A program made the position numbers and the translations under genes. From assembly GCA_023974075.1 (NCBI GenBank), contig CM043791.1, positions 455,001 through 519,000 of the forward strand: a stretch of DNA of 64,000 nucleotides. The letters run 5' to 3'. Shown piece after piece: positions 10,658-22,089 of the stretch (position 1 is its first letter; every line of letters begins with the position of its first letter). The notes under the pieces are model-generated. The model saw only the letters and a list, made by a program, of their open reading frames with translations, was not told the origin of the DNA and searched no databases. This stretch comes from Chaenocephalus aceratus. Its lineage: Eukaryota > Chordata > Actinopteri > Perciformes > Channichthyidae.

Positions 10658-11190
10658 CTGAGAGGAGAGAAACCAAAGAGGCGTTCAGGAAACAGAGAGG
10701 TAGGAAACAGATCAGAGGGCAGCCATTCTGCTAGACCCTGTGGAGCTTTGTACCATAAAAGAGGAACTGCAGTCCCTGTATTGCTTGCCTCTATTGCTGT
10801 CAATGGGTCAGAGCAATGGGCATTTGCTCTATTGTTTACAGCACATTTCCTTCAAATGTATTGAGTATGTCTCTGTCAAATGTATTGAAAGTCCTCCGGT
10901 TTACACCAATCACAAACTCACACAAATACTACTGGATTTGGGTTCGTATCACATGATAACATTATTCAATAAATATATTACATTTATTGTATTCTATTTT
11001 AACCACCGCCGACAGGGGGCGAAAGAACAGACGAGTGAGCGATACAGGGAGAGAAACACAGGAGAAGAGACGAGAGAGCGGCAGAGAGAAGCGGAGAGGA
11101 AAGTGAGTGAAGAGAATAGTTAGCGATACAGGGAGAGAAGCGGAGAGGAGAGTGAACAGGCGTGTTAGCGGCAGGGAGAGACACATAGTG
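10658..11190. other. Intron, GA-rich 5' leader of a transposase fragment
   Basis: From about 11010 the text is purine-rich (GAGAGA and GCGAGAGAG words). It leads into a transposase-like ATG at 11195. It looks like the leader of the following hAT fragment. The rest is featureless. Confidence 0.4.
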
Positions 11191-11194
11191 ACAC

Positions 11195-11477
11195 ATGGCG
11201 CTCTCCAAGAAGAGGAACGTGGACAGTGAGAACAGAGCTTTGAACCCTGAGTGGACTCATTCGTGTTCATCCTGCCACTGGGAGCACAGAGCCAGTGTGT
11301 CTCATTTGTTCAGAGACCGTGGCGCTCATTAAAAGAGACAACACGCCACTATGAGACAAAACACAAAGTGTTTGACCAAACACTCCCTCTCAAGTCAGAA
11401 CTGAGCTCACAACAAATAAGCAGTCTCAGAGCCCCAAAACTGAGCTTAAAGGAGAGTGCACTCAAATTCCCCAGGTA
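11195..11477 (+). pseudogene. hAT (GTF2IRD2-like/Charlie) transposase N-terminal fragment
   Basis: The ATG at 11195 opens ALSKKRNVDSENRALNPEW. After a frame change it goes on as FVFILPLGAQSQCVSFVQ, then TRHYETKHKVFDQTLPLKSE and ISSLRAPKLSLKES. This is the BED-like N-terminus of the hAT transposase family related to GTF2IRD2. Several indels break the frame. The insertion of the hAT at 11496 truncates or separates what followed. Confidence 0.75.
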
Positions 11478-11873
11478 ATTAATGGATAGCATACACAGTG
11501 GCGACTGGTCATTAGGGGCAGGCACAGCCCCACCTAGTGTCAGCAGAAAGTATTAAAAATAATGATTACAAAAAAATGCAAAAAATAAATTAAAAAATAT
11601 ATTAAATATATTTTAAGATCATGTTTAATCATCTGATTCGTCTGTACATTGCTGTTTTAGTCTGTGTTCTTCTAATTAGTGTCTACAGTGTGTGCCTATT
11701 GACAAGCCCAACTTAACCTGCCATCAGGCCCTGGGGCTGATAGTTTTTGTAGGCCCCCTATTTAAACAACAAATCAAAGTCATTTATAGCCTCGGCAGGC
11801 TCTGTGATCGCACTTCTCCACTCTGCTCCACGCGCGCCTGGTCCTCTCCTCCAGATGAGTGACGTATCGGACC

Positions 11874-12356
11874 CATACTTGCCAACCTTGAGACCTCAGA
11901 AATCGGGAGCATTTCAAAAGCGGGGGGGGGCGGGGGTGCTAGTGGATCATCGCCGGAGCTGTATTAGATTAACATTAACATGCTTATTGAAGTGGTAAGT
12001 GCACTGCCTTGCGGCCTGTAACACCATCCTTGATGGAGCATGTGTGTGGGCTGGACCTGTATTTTACAGGAAAGGAGTGAGCAGAGGGTCGTGTTGTCGA
12101 TTCTTGTTCAGTTTTCTGTGACTATCTTCCTCACCCTCTCAAACTTTGAGTTGCGCGCACTGCTAAAGAGACGCGCTACCATGGAAACCAAACAATGGTG
12201 TAGCTGTATTAAAGTCCGAGTGGAAACAGTCCTGAGTAAATCTGATTTTGTCAGAAATCGGGAGAAATGCGGGAGAAATATGACCCCGGGAGGAAACCGG
12301 GAGAGGGCAATGAAATCGGGAGTCTCCCGCGAAAATCGGGAGGGTTGGCAAGTATG
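11874..12356. mobile_element. MITE, 483 bp, ends CATACTTGCCAACC
   Basis: The left end CATACTTGCCAACCTTGAG is mirrored by the right end AGGGTTGGCAAGTATG. Flanks ATCGGACC and ATAGGGCC match at 6 of 8 positions and look like an aged 8-bp duplication, so a hAT-type MITE is likely. Internal ATCGGGAG repeats lie near both ends. It sits inside the 11496-14312 element. Confidence 0.7.
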
Positions 12357-12928
12357 ATAGGGCCTCCCTCATGTATCTGTCCGGTTGCCATTGGCTCCCC
12401 TCCACGTAGCAAATTCTCGTCGTCCTCCCATCCCTCCAAACAGATAATGTCCCTCCTGTCTGTTTTTCCTCTCCCGCTACTCCTCCGCTACTCCATCACT
12501 ATCAGAACCAGACGGCCTACTTGGCTACGAGGCCGGCACTGCTGCCGCTCGGTACAGAACTCATCTTTCCTTCCTCCTGATCCTGGCCTACAGGTTTAAA
12601 ATAACCTGTAAGCTTCGGCATGTTTTGTAATAGCTGCTTGTCTCGAAACTCCTTTTCCCTCAACAATTTTCTTTTCCGAGCGCCACTCTCAAACTTTTTC
12701 TTCTCCGACATTTTCTCCTAAACAACCTTCATCTGTCACTCAATCACTCGCAATTTGAATAAGTCACATGTGAAACATATTCTCATTCTGATTGGCTGTT
12801 AAGTGGTGCCCACTGACTGTTTCAGAGTCATCTCTGGAATCCATCGATCTGATTGATTAGCGGAGAAAATGATCAAAATAGTACGGAGGGAAGATATTTT
12901 CGTTTGGATTGCTGGTCTGGGGGAAGCT

Positions 12929-12931
<3 letters not shown>

Positions 12932-12963
<32 letters not shown>

Positions 12964-12995
12964 ATACGTGTGTGTGTTTGTGTTTTTGCGTTTGT
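12932..12995. repeat. (GT)n microsatellite
   Basis: An uninterrupted GT run at 12932-12959, followed by imperfect GT-rich text. Confidence 0.9.
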
Positions 12996-13742
12996 GTGTA
13001 TTGTGTTTGTTTCCCGGGGAAACACTCACGAGAAACACCGGCAGTTGTTATGCCTGCTGTGACGTCAAGTTACTCCGTTCTCTGCTTGTAATTATGCCGT
13101 TACAAGCTTCAAAGTTGTATTTATCATCTGAATTTGCCGAAACAAGTTTAATATTCTGAAAGCCAAGACTTTGTTGATTTGAAATCAGATGAAAACAAAC
13201 TGTAACGGACCCTGCCGTGTTTTCTATAATTACTATACGCCTTACATTCATAATTTCAGCCGGAGGGAGAGGGGGCGGCGCTGTGGAAGAGCAGATTGCG
13301 AGTGAGAGCTGTCATCTTCCCTTTATAAGCTTAAAAATGTATTTATCGTGTGATTTTGGAAATAAAAGTTATATAAAAAAATATATATATATTTTTCTTT
13401 TATTGGCTCATGATAGGCCCCCGATCTCCGTAGGCCCCTGGACTTCAGCCCAGGTCAGCCCGTGCATTAAGGCAGGCCTGCCTATTGAGCTGTTTAGAGC
13501 CATGTGGGACAAAATCCAATCCTGCCCCTCCCTCTCCCTGTCTAAGAAGTCAATGGTGACTGTAAAAACTACACTGCGCATGCTCAGAGTATTGTCCTAT
13601 TTAATGTGTGTGGCAAAAAAATAATGACCAGAGGGGCATAGAGCTGCCATCCCCACCATACGTCATCTCACATAATTCAGAGCTGATTGGCTGTAAGTAT
13701 GTGTGCCGCGAAAAGTGTGGTGTGTGAAGAGGAGACGAGAGA

Positions 13743-13905
13743 GCTGCAGTGAGGCGTCCTAAAACCCGGAAGTAAACTGCGCATGGCTTCCCTCGACCTA
13801 AATAAATAGATAATGCACGTTTTTGTTTGTTCAGCCGAATAATATCCACATGTCTACCCTACTTTTATAATTTTCAAATCATAAATCTATTGATTAGATT
13901 AGATT
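13743..13905. mobile_element. Truncated copy of the MITE at 15131-15348
   Basis: It begins TGCAGTGAGGCGTCCTAAAA and contains CCACATGTCTACCCTACTTT, both found inverted in the 15131-15348 element. It is in opposite orientation and lacks the second terminus. Confidence 0.65.
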
Positions 13906-14891
13906 TATGGTAGACTTTTGAAACTACAAGAAGATAAGGAGGACTTTTACAAAAAAGTAATAGAGATTTTTGTCCAGAAGGATAGGCAAATGGACTTCAT
14001 CTTCATATCAAGGTAAGACTGCAATTTTATTGAAAATGGGATCTTACTAAGAGAGAACAATTCAATATTTAAATGATAAAATTACATGTTTTGGGTATCC
14101 TTCTGTTGAACTGTCTGTTTAAAATTAATTGAAGCATCAGACAAAAAAAGCTTTTGAAAATAATATTATATTTTGATTTAGGTCAAAATAAATTTGTAAA
14201 CCTGAAGAGTCCGTGCCAGTGCCTCACCAGCCATGAACCTCACTGCAGAAGCTTATATAGACATCTACGTTTTTTGTGCCCCACCACTTTTGCACATATA
14301 AAAACGCCACTGAGCATACATAATATAATAAATTATTCTCGCAAATAACAGATGGGAGAATGAGTAAAACAATGGGTGGTGGAATTTAAATCTACTGCGG
14401 TTATTTGTATTTGGTATTAACTCCAAACTCTCATAATAGACAATGATGCAGTTCACTGCTTTTAAAATGCCACAAAAGAGATCCGCGCCGTCAATTAAGC
14501 GCTGCTCCAACAGAGGTGAGTCCATGTTTTTCCTACTTCTCGCTTAGCTTCGCTCAGTGGCAGGGGCGGACTGGCCATCGGGACGTTCGGGACGAATCCC
14601 GATGGGCCGGTACTGAAGTGGGCCGGTCGGACGATGTGGGCCGGCCGGTAACCGGCAGGGCTCGACATTAAATGGCCCGCTGGCCCGGAAGCACTATTTA
14701 GACACCCAGGGCCAGCATAACGTACTTTCCACTTGCCCGCTCGGGCCACTAAAAATATTGCTTTAAAATGTTTTCCTGTGGTATTGGTATTTTGACTAGC
14801 AATTTACTTAAATTGTTTCGTTTATCAACGCTACAACATAGCGTTCCGTGAGTCGGTTGTCGTTGTTGTTGGGTGAAAAGCAAACAGCTGT

Positions 14892-15425
14892 TTGCTGCGG
14901 AGCGCAGCAGGAGCAGGCTCCGGTGAGCGGGAGCGCGCTGCTTCACTACAGACTATCGCGCCACCTAACCATTCGCCAAATGTTTTAATACCAGCGGTAA
15001 CCGGCCAAGCGCCGGGCAAAAAACAATCTTCAAATAAAAGAAAGTCACCGGAGGAGTTAAAGGAGAGTGATAGGGAGTATGAGAAGAAGAGGGAGAGAAA
15101 GTTTCAGCCAGCTTGATCGATGGAGTTGGCTGCAGTGACGCGTCCTAAAACCCTTTTATAATCTATCGATTAGATTTATGATTCGAAAATTATAAAAGTA
15201 GGGTAGACATGTGGAGATTATCCGGCTGAACAAAACGTGCATTTATCAAACAGGTTTGTTTTCCACAGACCTTATTTCCTGCTATTTTCCAAAACCCTTG
15301 TCGAGGGAACCAGCAGCTTACTTCCTGGTTTTAGGACGCGTCACTGCACCTCTCAATATGATGCCAAAATAAACAAGGTCTTCTGTCGGCTCTGTACATC
15401 AATGCCGACCTATGCTGACAAGTAA
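14892..15425 (+). pseudogene. hAT transposase fragments (ZNF862/KIAA1586-like N-terminus)
   Basis: The first piece ends KRKSPEELKESDREYEKKRE then RKFQPA at 15116. The second, after the nested MITE, reads QYDAKINKVFCRLCTSMPTY then ADK at about 15356-15424. FCRLC with the preceding YDA fits the TTF-type zinc finger of ZNF862-like hAT transposases. The MITE at 15131-15348 separates them, and the remaining catalytic part is deleted. Confidence 0.6.
15131..15348. mobile_element. MITE, 218 bp, ends TGCAGTGACGCGTCCTAAAA
   Basis: The terminal repeat is 22 bases and perfect: TGCAGTGACGCGTCCTAAAA plus CC at the left, and its reverse complement at 15327-15348. It lies between the two transposase pieces of the hAT. 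No clear target duplication was seen beyond the palindromic TGCA at the ends. Confidence 0.8.
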
Positions 15426-16161
15426 GTGAAGAGTAGACAATATAAAGGTATTGGCGAAATGTCCCAGCAGTTTAGGATAATGAAGGTTCTAATCTAATCT
15501 ATTACATAGCCATTACATGTCTAACTCCTAATGACAGGAAGGCAGAAAGTGCATTATACAAATAATAATAATAGCAGCATTTTTTTAACAATGACCACAA
15601 TATCATTATTTTAATAAACCAAATATGAACAATTGAGGAAAATGAGGAAGAACTGATGATTAAAATGTTGTAGTACAAGTAGTAATGTAGTTAGTGCATA
15701 CATTACTATTGCAACAAATGTGTTAATTTGTCTTCATTATTAGTCGATTTTTTTTTTTGGACAAATGCTCCGGGCCAGTGGTTACAATGGTGGGGCCAGT
15801 GATAATACAAGTCCACCGGCCCGGAGGTAGACATTATTTACCCTTAATGTCTACCGCTAGTAAATTGTCTACCCCCCCGTCCCCCGTCCCCGTCGACAAT
15901 TTACTAGCGGTATTTACTTGCGGTACCGCGGTGGGCCGGCGGTACCGAAGTGGGCCGGTCGAGAGTCCCGGGCTGATTTGTAGTCCCAGTCCGCCCCTGC
16001 TCAGTGGTCTTGCTTCCTGAAGAGAAAAGGATGACAGTCAGGAGGCGAGGCCTCGTTTTATACGGTGGGATGCGCGCGTATTCAGGTAGGCCCGCCCCGG
16101 GGCCGGCTACGGTTATAGAAGTCTCAGTGGATGAATGCATGATATGATTAAGGGGTAGTAC

Positions 16162-16440
16162 CATAGACTGTAATATATATGGACGTAGGGTCCGTGACGT
16201 CACCCACAGGATTCTGCAGAGTTGCAGAGAAGCCCTTAGTAGGCGGAGTCGGCCACTAACGGCTCGACAGTGACGTCAGAGTTCAACTCCCGCCTGCTCC
16301 AAATAAGGGCAAAGAGGCGGAGCCGAGGCGGGACCTGCTGCCACCGAGCTGAAAGTTCCGGAGCTAGCTGAAGCTACCAAGCTAAGCTAACATGCTCCCC
16401 ATCTGCACACTTCCGTGGCATTTTACGTTTCTAAGGTAAG
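16162..16440 (+). other. Terminus of a dispersed fish repeat with exon-like 5' segment
   Basis: CCATAGACTGTAATATATAT at the left resembles the inverse of TATATATACAGTCTAT at 20885-20900, so the two could bound one older element of about 4.7 kb (including insertions). GTGACGTCACCCACAGG and AGTGACGTCAGAG are CRE-like. A segment reading ATGCTCCCCATCTGCACACT at about 16391 ends TTTCTAAG next to GTAAGC, an apparent splice donor. Element class not recognised. Confidence 0.4.
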
Positions 16441-16529
16441 CGGACATGAAACTATTCAGCAAAACTATAAATAATAATCTAAGTTATTGAGTTTTTAGCA
16501 TAATACTTCAGAATCTTAAAACCCCTTAA

Positions 16530-18589
16530 AGAGCCTGTGACAGCATCCCAACAACTGTTGTGCAATGAAATATTGGGCTACTAGTAATCTCGAACCGTCA
16601 GTTTAAAAAAGAAAAAGCGATACCGTTCCGTTAAATATCAATAATTTCGAACATCGCGGGAAATTCCTTCGACTCATTTTGAAGTTTTGGGGGAAGCCGG
16701 AAGTGACGTCAATGCGGGAACGCTTCGAGAGCCAAACACGGACAAAGTGTGTTGTCATGCGTAGAAATAGTGAATTACTGAGATTAGGCACGTTAATAAC
16801 GTTTTAATGAAGTTGACTACAGTATATTCATATTTTTCAGTGCTTTCATGTCAATTCGGCGAACATAAACATAAATGATCGTGGTGAAGATGATGATTAC
16901 ATTAGGATTAAAAATCGGGAGTGAGAGCTGCTGAATTTCCACCCGTCGGATGTGATATAAAAACAAATCGATTATTTTTGTAGTTGTAAACTCAAGTGGA
17001 TGAAACTACATGTATTAGTGCTTTCATGTCAATTCGGCGAACATATGATACATTAAATGATCGTGAGGATGATGATTAAAAATCGTTTGTTTGAGCCGGT
17101 CTGCATTTCCTGATGAGAAAACAAACCGATGCTTTTTGTAGTTGTAGTACACCAACAACATGGATTAAACGTGTGTTTTTTTTACCACAATGTTGGGGAA
17201 ATTAATGGATAAAATGCACGGATTATTATTATTATTATTCCCACTCCGATCGGGACACTAGGTCCACCGTTTCCCCGCAGCGAGGCTCCCCCCGTTGACA
17301 GTTTACGTGGGCTGGGTGCAGTGGCGGACTGGCCATCGGGACGAATCCCGATGGGTCGGTACCGAAGTGGGCCGGTCGGATAAGTAACTAGCACATCCCC
17401 CATAGGCGGCGCGTGAGGCTCAGGTTTGAGAAGGCTAAATAACTTATTTTACCTGACGCTGCCCGCCTCCGGCGTCTATAGAAAAGAGATCAACTCAGTG
17501 TGCGGAGTTTAAATCTCTCAAGTCATATTACAGGATAAAGGAAATACAGTTTAAACTGCCGTATGCAGAGAAGACGCCGACGCGTCGCACTTATCATTCA
17601 TATTACATCATCAATCAGATCATCGATCATATAATATCATAATATAATATTTTCTTATCTGAGTCAGCTTCTCCAGCCTCATCTGGCCGTGCAACACTCA
17701 CAGTGTCACAGACTGTATGCAGAAGTATTATTTTAAGCAACACATTATGTTGACGAAACACTCGAGACAAATGTAATTAAAGTCAGATCCACTCGTGTCT
17801 TAGACGTGAACGCGCTCTCAGCTGGAGAGAGAAACCCTGGCTTGATTTACCGAGTTGATAACCAGCGTCGTAGGACCGCTTAGCGAGATCTCGTTTGTTA
17901 GTTTGTTGTTGTTAGTTTGTTTGTTACTCAAACATATCCAGGGTCTGTTGAACTGGCTTCGTAGTACAGGGCACAGGTGGCTAGCAGCGCTAAGGTCAAA
18001 GACACAGACATTATACTTGTATTTTACCAGGATGCAGTGACACAAATATTTACATATTTACATTTACTATCTACAGCACCCGCCGCCCCTGACACTCCCC
18101 CCCCCCCCGTTGACAATTTACTAGCGGTACCGAAGTGGGCCGGTCGAGAGTCCCGGGATGATTTTTAGTCCCATTCCACCACTGGCTACATGACCATATG
18201 ATCGCCCATATTGACGCACCTCATTCCTAAACTTCTAACAGATACAACATAAACCGATCCTTCAGCCTCATGAGCTCTCAGACACGTTCAACATTAAACT
18301 GTCATCGCTGTCTGAGCTTGCTGCTGTGTGCGCCATCGTGCGTTTACATGCAGAAGCTGGGATCCTGAACGGTGCAGCTGGAGCGCTGTGCCCGCAATGA
18401 CGTCACCCATCATTTGGCGGGACTTGAAGAATCCGCGAGAAGATCCAGAAAATGGTCAACATTGAAGGGCAGATTAATGGTTATCAAAGTACAAATATCC
18501 AAAATCAGTTCAGTAACGGTTTTCAAGGGGACAATCTTTACTCAAATTGATGGGTTTGGATGATGGGGGAAAACCGTGTCACAGGCTCT
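16530..18589. mobile_element. TTAA-flanked DNA element, 2.06 kb (Kolobok- or piggyBac-like)
   Basis: The left end AGAGCCTGTGACA and right end TGTCACAGGCTCT are exact inverses, each bordered by TTAA (16526-16529 and 18590-18593). TTAA duplications are used by the piggyBac and Kolobok groups, and the TTAAAG start is more like Kolobok. No transposase is recognised. A hAT of the 14561 family is nested at 17319-18184, and GTGACGTCA and GATGATTA blocks repeat internally (16866 and 17041 regions). Confidence 0.8.
17319..18184. mobile_element. hAT element, short relative of the 14561 copy
   Basis: The left end CAGTGGCGGACTGGCCATCG and right end CCCATTCCACCACTG match the ends of the 14561-15999 element (shared ACTGGCCATCGGGAC, GTACCGAAGTGGGCCGGTCG and AGAGTCCCGGG blocks). 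Flanks GCTGGGTG and GCTACATG share 5 of 8 positions, so the target duplication is decayed. Nested in the TTAA-flanked element. Confidence 0.7.
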
Positions 18590-18593
18590 TTAA

Positions 18594-21035
18594 TGTTTGT
18601 ATGCAATTGTGCTAAATTCAACACTGGAATCAAGCAAATATTAATATGTTTGCATGACATTAGTTATTTATATTTTGATATCACTTAACTATACGTTTAA
18701 TACATTTAAGTCAAGCTAAGGTACATGTGATGGTAGCTAGTTAGTGCTCTTACCTGTGATGCCTCCTCCAAACAGCATAATAACCAGACTGTATCATTAA
18801 AACTAAGTACCAGTTATAGATCCTTGACTTTAGACAAACAATTCAAAAGACAACATGTAATTAAAGACCAATCTTTATTTGAATGTGCCTCTTAACCTGA
18901 GATATTAGTTATACAGTAATAGTATTGACAATCTAAAAAAACTGAGCAACTCAACAGTCAACTTTATGTTTCTTATTGTCTAAAGCATTTATTATTTTCA
19001 TTTCCCCCCTCTCATATTCAGTGTGGACGGATTGAGACAGCGTGGTGTCCAGAGAGCTGCAGAGACTTCAGGGAGAAACCTCCATGTGATGGACGTCCTG
19101 TCTGTTGGTTTGGAGAGGACTGAGGGTCTTTCCTCTGCGAGGAGGACCAGGCCTGATGGGGAGCCCATGCTGGGCAAAGCTGATACCAACTGCACAGCCC
19201 TAGTCTGTCACGTTATTTGACTAAACGTGTTTACTTATACATTTAATAGGTTTACACCTTCTGTCCATATGTGCTTTTTATTTAAAACATTTGATTAACT
19301 TTTGGTTCACATTTCAATAAATTATATTTGTATTTGCACTCCTTTTGTCCATTATTCTTACTGAAAATGTTAGATTACACATTCACATCTGACTGAAGAT
19401 TGGCCCCATTTATTTGTGACGTTGCAATCTCTGCGGTACAAGGCACAGGTGATGTGAAGCTCATAAAGTGAGGCAAATAGAAATAATCAGCTGATGGAGT
19501 GTAGATGTGGAAATAGGTGCATTCGATCAGCTGACTGTTTTTACAATAAAAGTAGTTTCTTAGTGAATGCCCTGTACTGGTCTTAACATCTCATAACATC
19601 AGCTCTTAATGTTCCTCTTGGATGTTCTTCTTGACCCTCAGAGAAGGAGAACATGTCGTGTCTTTCAGGCATGTCCTTTCCTAACAAAGATGACAGGAAA
19701 CATAAAACATATTATTGCAGAACAAGTGTGTTATTTATGAAAGCGGTGTGTTTGTGTGTTTAGGGGCTGTAGATATAATTATTTTGTAATTGTAATGTTT
19801 TTTTTTTATTTCAACAGTGACCTACAAAGACAATCAGAGAATGGACAGGATGAAGTTCATCAACATTGAAATATATGTTATTGTCAAAATAATTGAACTG
19901 TTATCAAAACGTAGTGCAACTGTAGAAGCTTGCTCTGTTGTCTCACTGAAAGAATAACTTTTACCACGTTTTTTACAGACAATATTGAGAGATAAATAGT
20001 AGCAGTTCTCACTATGTGTTAAATATCTTTGCCTTCAATACATTAAATTAGAAAGCTGACACAGTCATATTGCTTGTTAACATCTAATGTAACTTTTTGC
20101 ATGGAAAAAACCCTCAACTTCACTGATGTGTAGGTGATCTAGTATTTAGTATTGTTTAATGGAATACATATCAGTGTATTCAAGTCAATACTATTCATTT
20201 ATTTAAACAAATATATTTCTTGATTCTTTGTACAGTATGAAAAAAGAGTCTTAGTACCTGTGCTGAAGTTCACTGCTGTGAGGAGTCCAGTTCTGTCTCT
20301 CACTCTCTGGTCCAGCCTGTCTGCATCACCTGGACACCTTAAACAAACAGATATATATGTAAAGTACCATGTGTACAAACAATATAACTGATTCTCTTCT
20401 GTTGAACATGTTGGATTGTGTATTGTCCGAGTCAGGGTCCTTTTTATTTTACTGTAACTTTGGAAGTTGTGTTACCAATGCTTACTGTTTTTTGATACCC
20501 ATTTGGTAATGCAATTAATAAAAACAACAAGGTTTGGGTTCGTTCTTCAGATGACTGTGACGTTAACGTGTAAGCTCGATAATGAACTCCAGCTCAACCA
20601 ACCATATTGTAATATCTAAGTAATCATCTTGAAATATGACATTATTATTTGTAATACACACATCTTATTGTGAGGTTGATTTCACATACACTACTTCGAC
20701 ATTAGCTTGTCTACATACTTGAGCATAGCCAATTTAAATTAACCTTAGCGATGCATACAGTTCCTACCTACATAATAAAATATCTCTCTAAGTTACAAGG
20801 ATGACCTTATTTTATAACCTCAAACAGAAGCCGTTTGTTCTACAGTATTATCCCACTTAACGCTTGTCTATTTCGTTTTAACCTTTATATATACAGTCTA
20901 TTATTTTAACTTGGAGGCTACGATTAGCATAGTTAGCACCTATGTAGCTACCACTCGCTACACGCTAACCCAAGCCTTAACATTCATTACGTAACACATA
21001 AATAAAGCACTCGAATTTCACTTACCGCAAAACCG
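18594..21035. other. Unassigned intronic DNA with exon-like segments
   Basis: No known protein. Two exon-like segments are seen. On plus, 19021-19218 follows a good pyrimidine tract and CATATTCAG and stays open to TGA (65 codons from the ATG at 19023). On minus, 20340-20254 has an AAG acceptor and a GTACTAAG donor-like end. Neither resembles spire2 or a family I know. Confidence 0.35.
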
Positions 21036-21235
21036 CATTCATGCACCGTCTGTTTTAACCGCAGAGCGAGTCACAATAGTCCGATATATAAGCATGAAGA
21101 ACAAACAACCACGGCCGGCTTCAAGTTGTGTTTCCTGGATGAGCTGAGCAGGCAGAGTCCCTGTAGCTTCACGGAGCTGCTAGCAGAGAGACAAGAAGCT
21201 AGCAGCAGCAGTCACTTGACAGAGCCGTCACTCAA
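21036..21235 (-). repeat. Dispersed repeat, copy B, reads like a first exon on minus
   Basis: Matches 1-70 closely. On the minus strand it runs from CTGCTGCTGCTAGCTTCTTG to CATGAATGCGGTTTTGCG and is followed by GTAAGTG, a strong donor-like site at about 21026. Element class unknown. Confidence 0.45.
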
Positions 21236-22089
21236 TGTGACCACGCCCTAATTTATGCAAAAACGTTAAGACCTAATATAAATAAAAGGGTCGTGTTAGA
21301 AAACAATTCACTCACAGATCCATAATCATGAAGGTGGAATCTAACTATATCGATAATAAAATGTATGGAGCCAGGGGTAGAAACATGTTTTTTTCTGCTG
21401 TAAAATTGGGCATTTTAACATGGGGGTCTATGGAAATTGCTCCTTTCTGCAGCCATCGCCTATCGGCCAATATATGAACTGCAGTCTGTGGCACTTCCGT
21501 ATTGGCGTCCCGGCTATTCCCCAGAGTTTGCCCCTTGGGTAGTACCCATAGAGTCCAGTAGAGGGCGGAGCCTGTGAGAGATATAACAGTTCCTAGTCTA
21601 ACCATTAGGACATCATTCTTTACAGCGTACAATTAAAGTATTGCTGAAAATGTAATTTCCAGAATTCTGATACCCTGTGTTTTTGTTTTAAATATCCCAT
21701 TGCAGCTCTGAATTAAGCAATGTGTGCAGTCAGTGTGGTGTTCTTTAGGTATTATTTTATCAGTGGCATTAAACCGACCTTCATTTATAAATAGCTGGTC
21801 AATATTAATGAAACACAATGCCACCTCCACATGTACTGGAGCTATAAATGGAAAAATACTCCTGTTACACACTCCAGCATAAAACTGCAGCTCTGAACTG
21901 TGGAGTGACCCTCGGTGGCCGCAGGACAGGATAAGTCTGTCACCATTGTTTATTAACCTGGCTTTGTCCATTCAGCTTCAGTACAACATTTATTTCCGCA
22001 TAGAACAGCAGGAGCAAAACAGTGAAAGTCAATGTCATTATCGTTTGAGTTCCATCAAGCAACTATTATCTCGGTAAACACGTGTTTAA
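21236..22089. other. Unassigned, probable end of a dispersed fish repeat
   Basis: Text such as GGGGTCTATGGAAATTGCTC (about 21422) is typical of multi-copy fish repeats. Two minus open frames (21345-21632, 21633-21971) show no domain and are probably chance. Confidence 0.35.

Larger units (their letters stand above)
11496..14312. mobile_element. hAT element, 2.8 kb, with perfect target duplication
   Basis: The left end is CAGTGGCGACTGGTCATTAG. The right end is AAAACGCCACTG, whose inverse also starts CAGTGGCG. The 8-bp duplication AGCATACA is exact (11488-11495 and 14313-14320). No transposase was recognised inside. It holds a smaller inverted-repeat element (11874-12356), a GT microsatellite (12932-12995), a truncated MITE (13743-13905) and a polypyrimidine-like segment. 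Confidence 0.85.
14561..15999 (+). mobile_element. hAT element, 1.4 kb, deleted transposase, perfect TSD
   Basis: The left end is CAGGGGCGGACTGGCCATCG. The right end is CCCAGTCCGCCCCTG, whose inverse is CAGGGGCGGACTGGG. The target duplication CTCAGTGG is exact at 14553-14560 and 16000-16007. It carries broken pieces of a transposase on the plus strand and a nested MITE (15131-15348). A second, shorter member of the family lies at 17319-18184. Confidence 0.9.

Noticed and set aside
12040..12711. Several frames of 60-110 codons in the MITE region
   Set aside because: They follow the ATCGGGAG repeats of the MITE on both strands; no domain.
21345..21971. Two adjacent minus-strand frames of 95 and 112 codons
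   Set aside because: They lie in multi-copy fish repeat text and show no recognisable domain.
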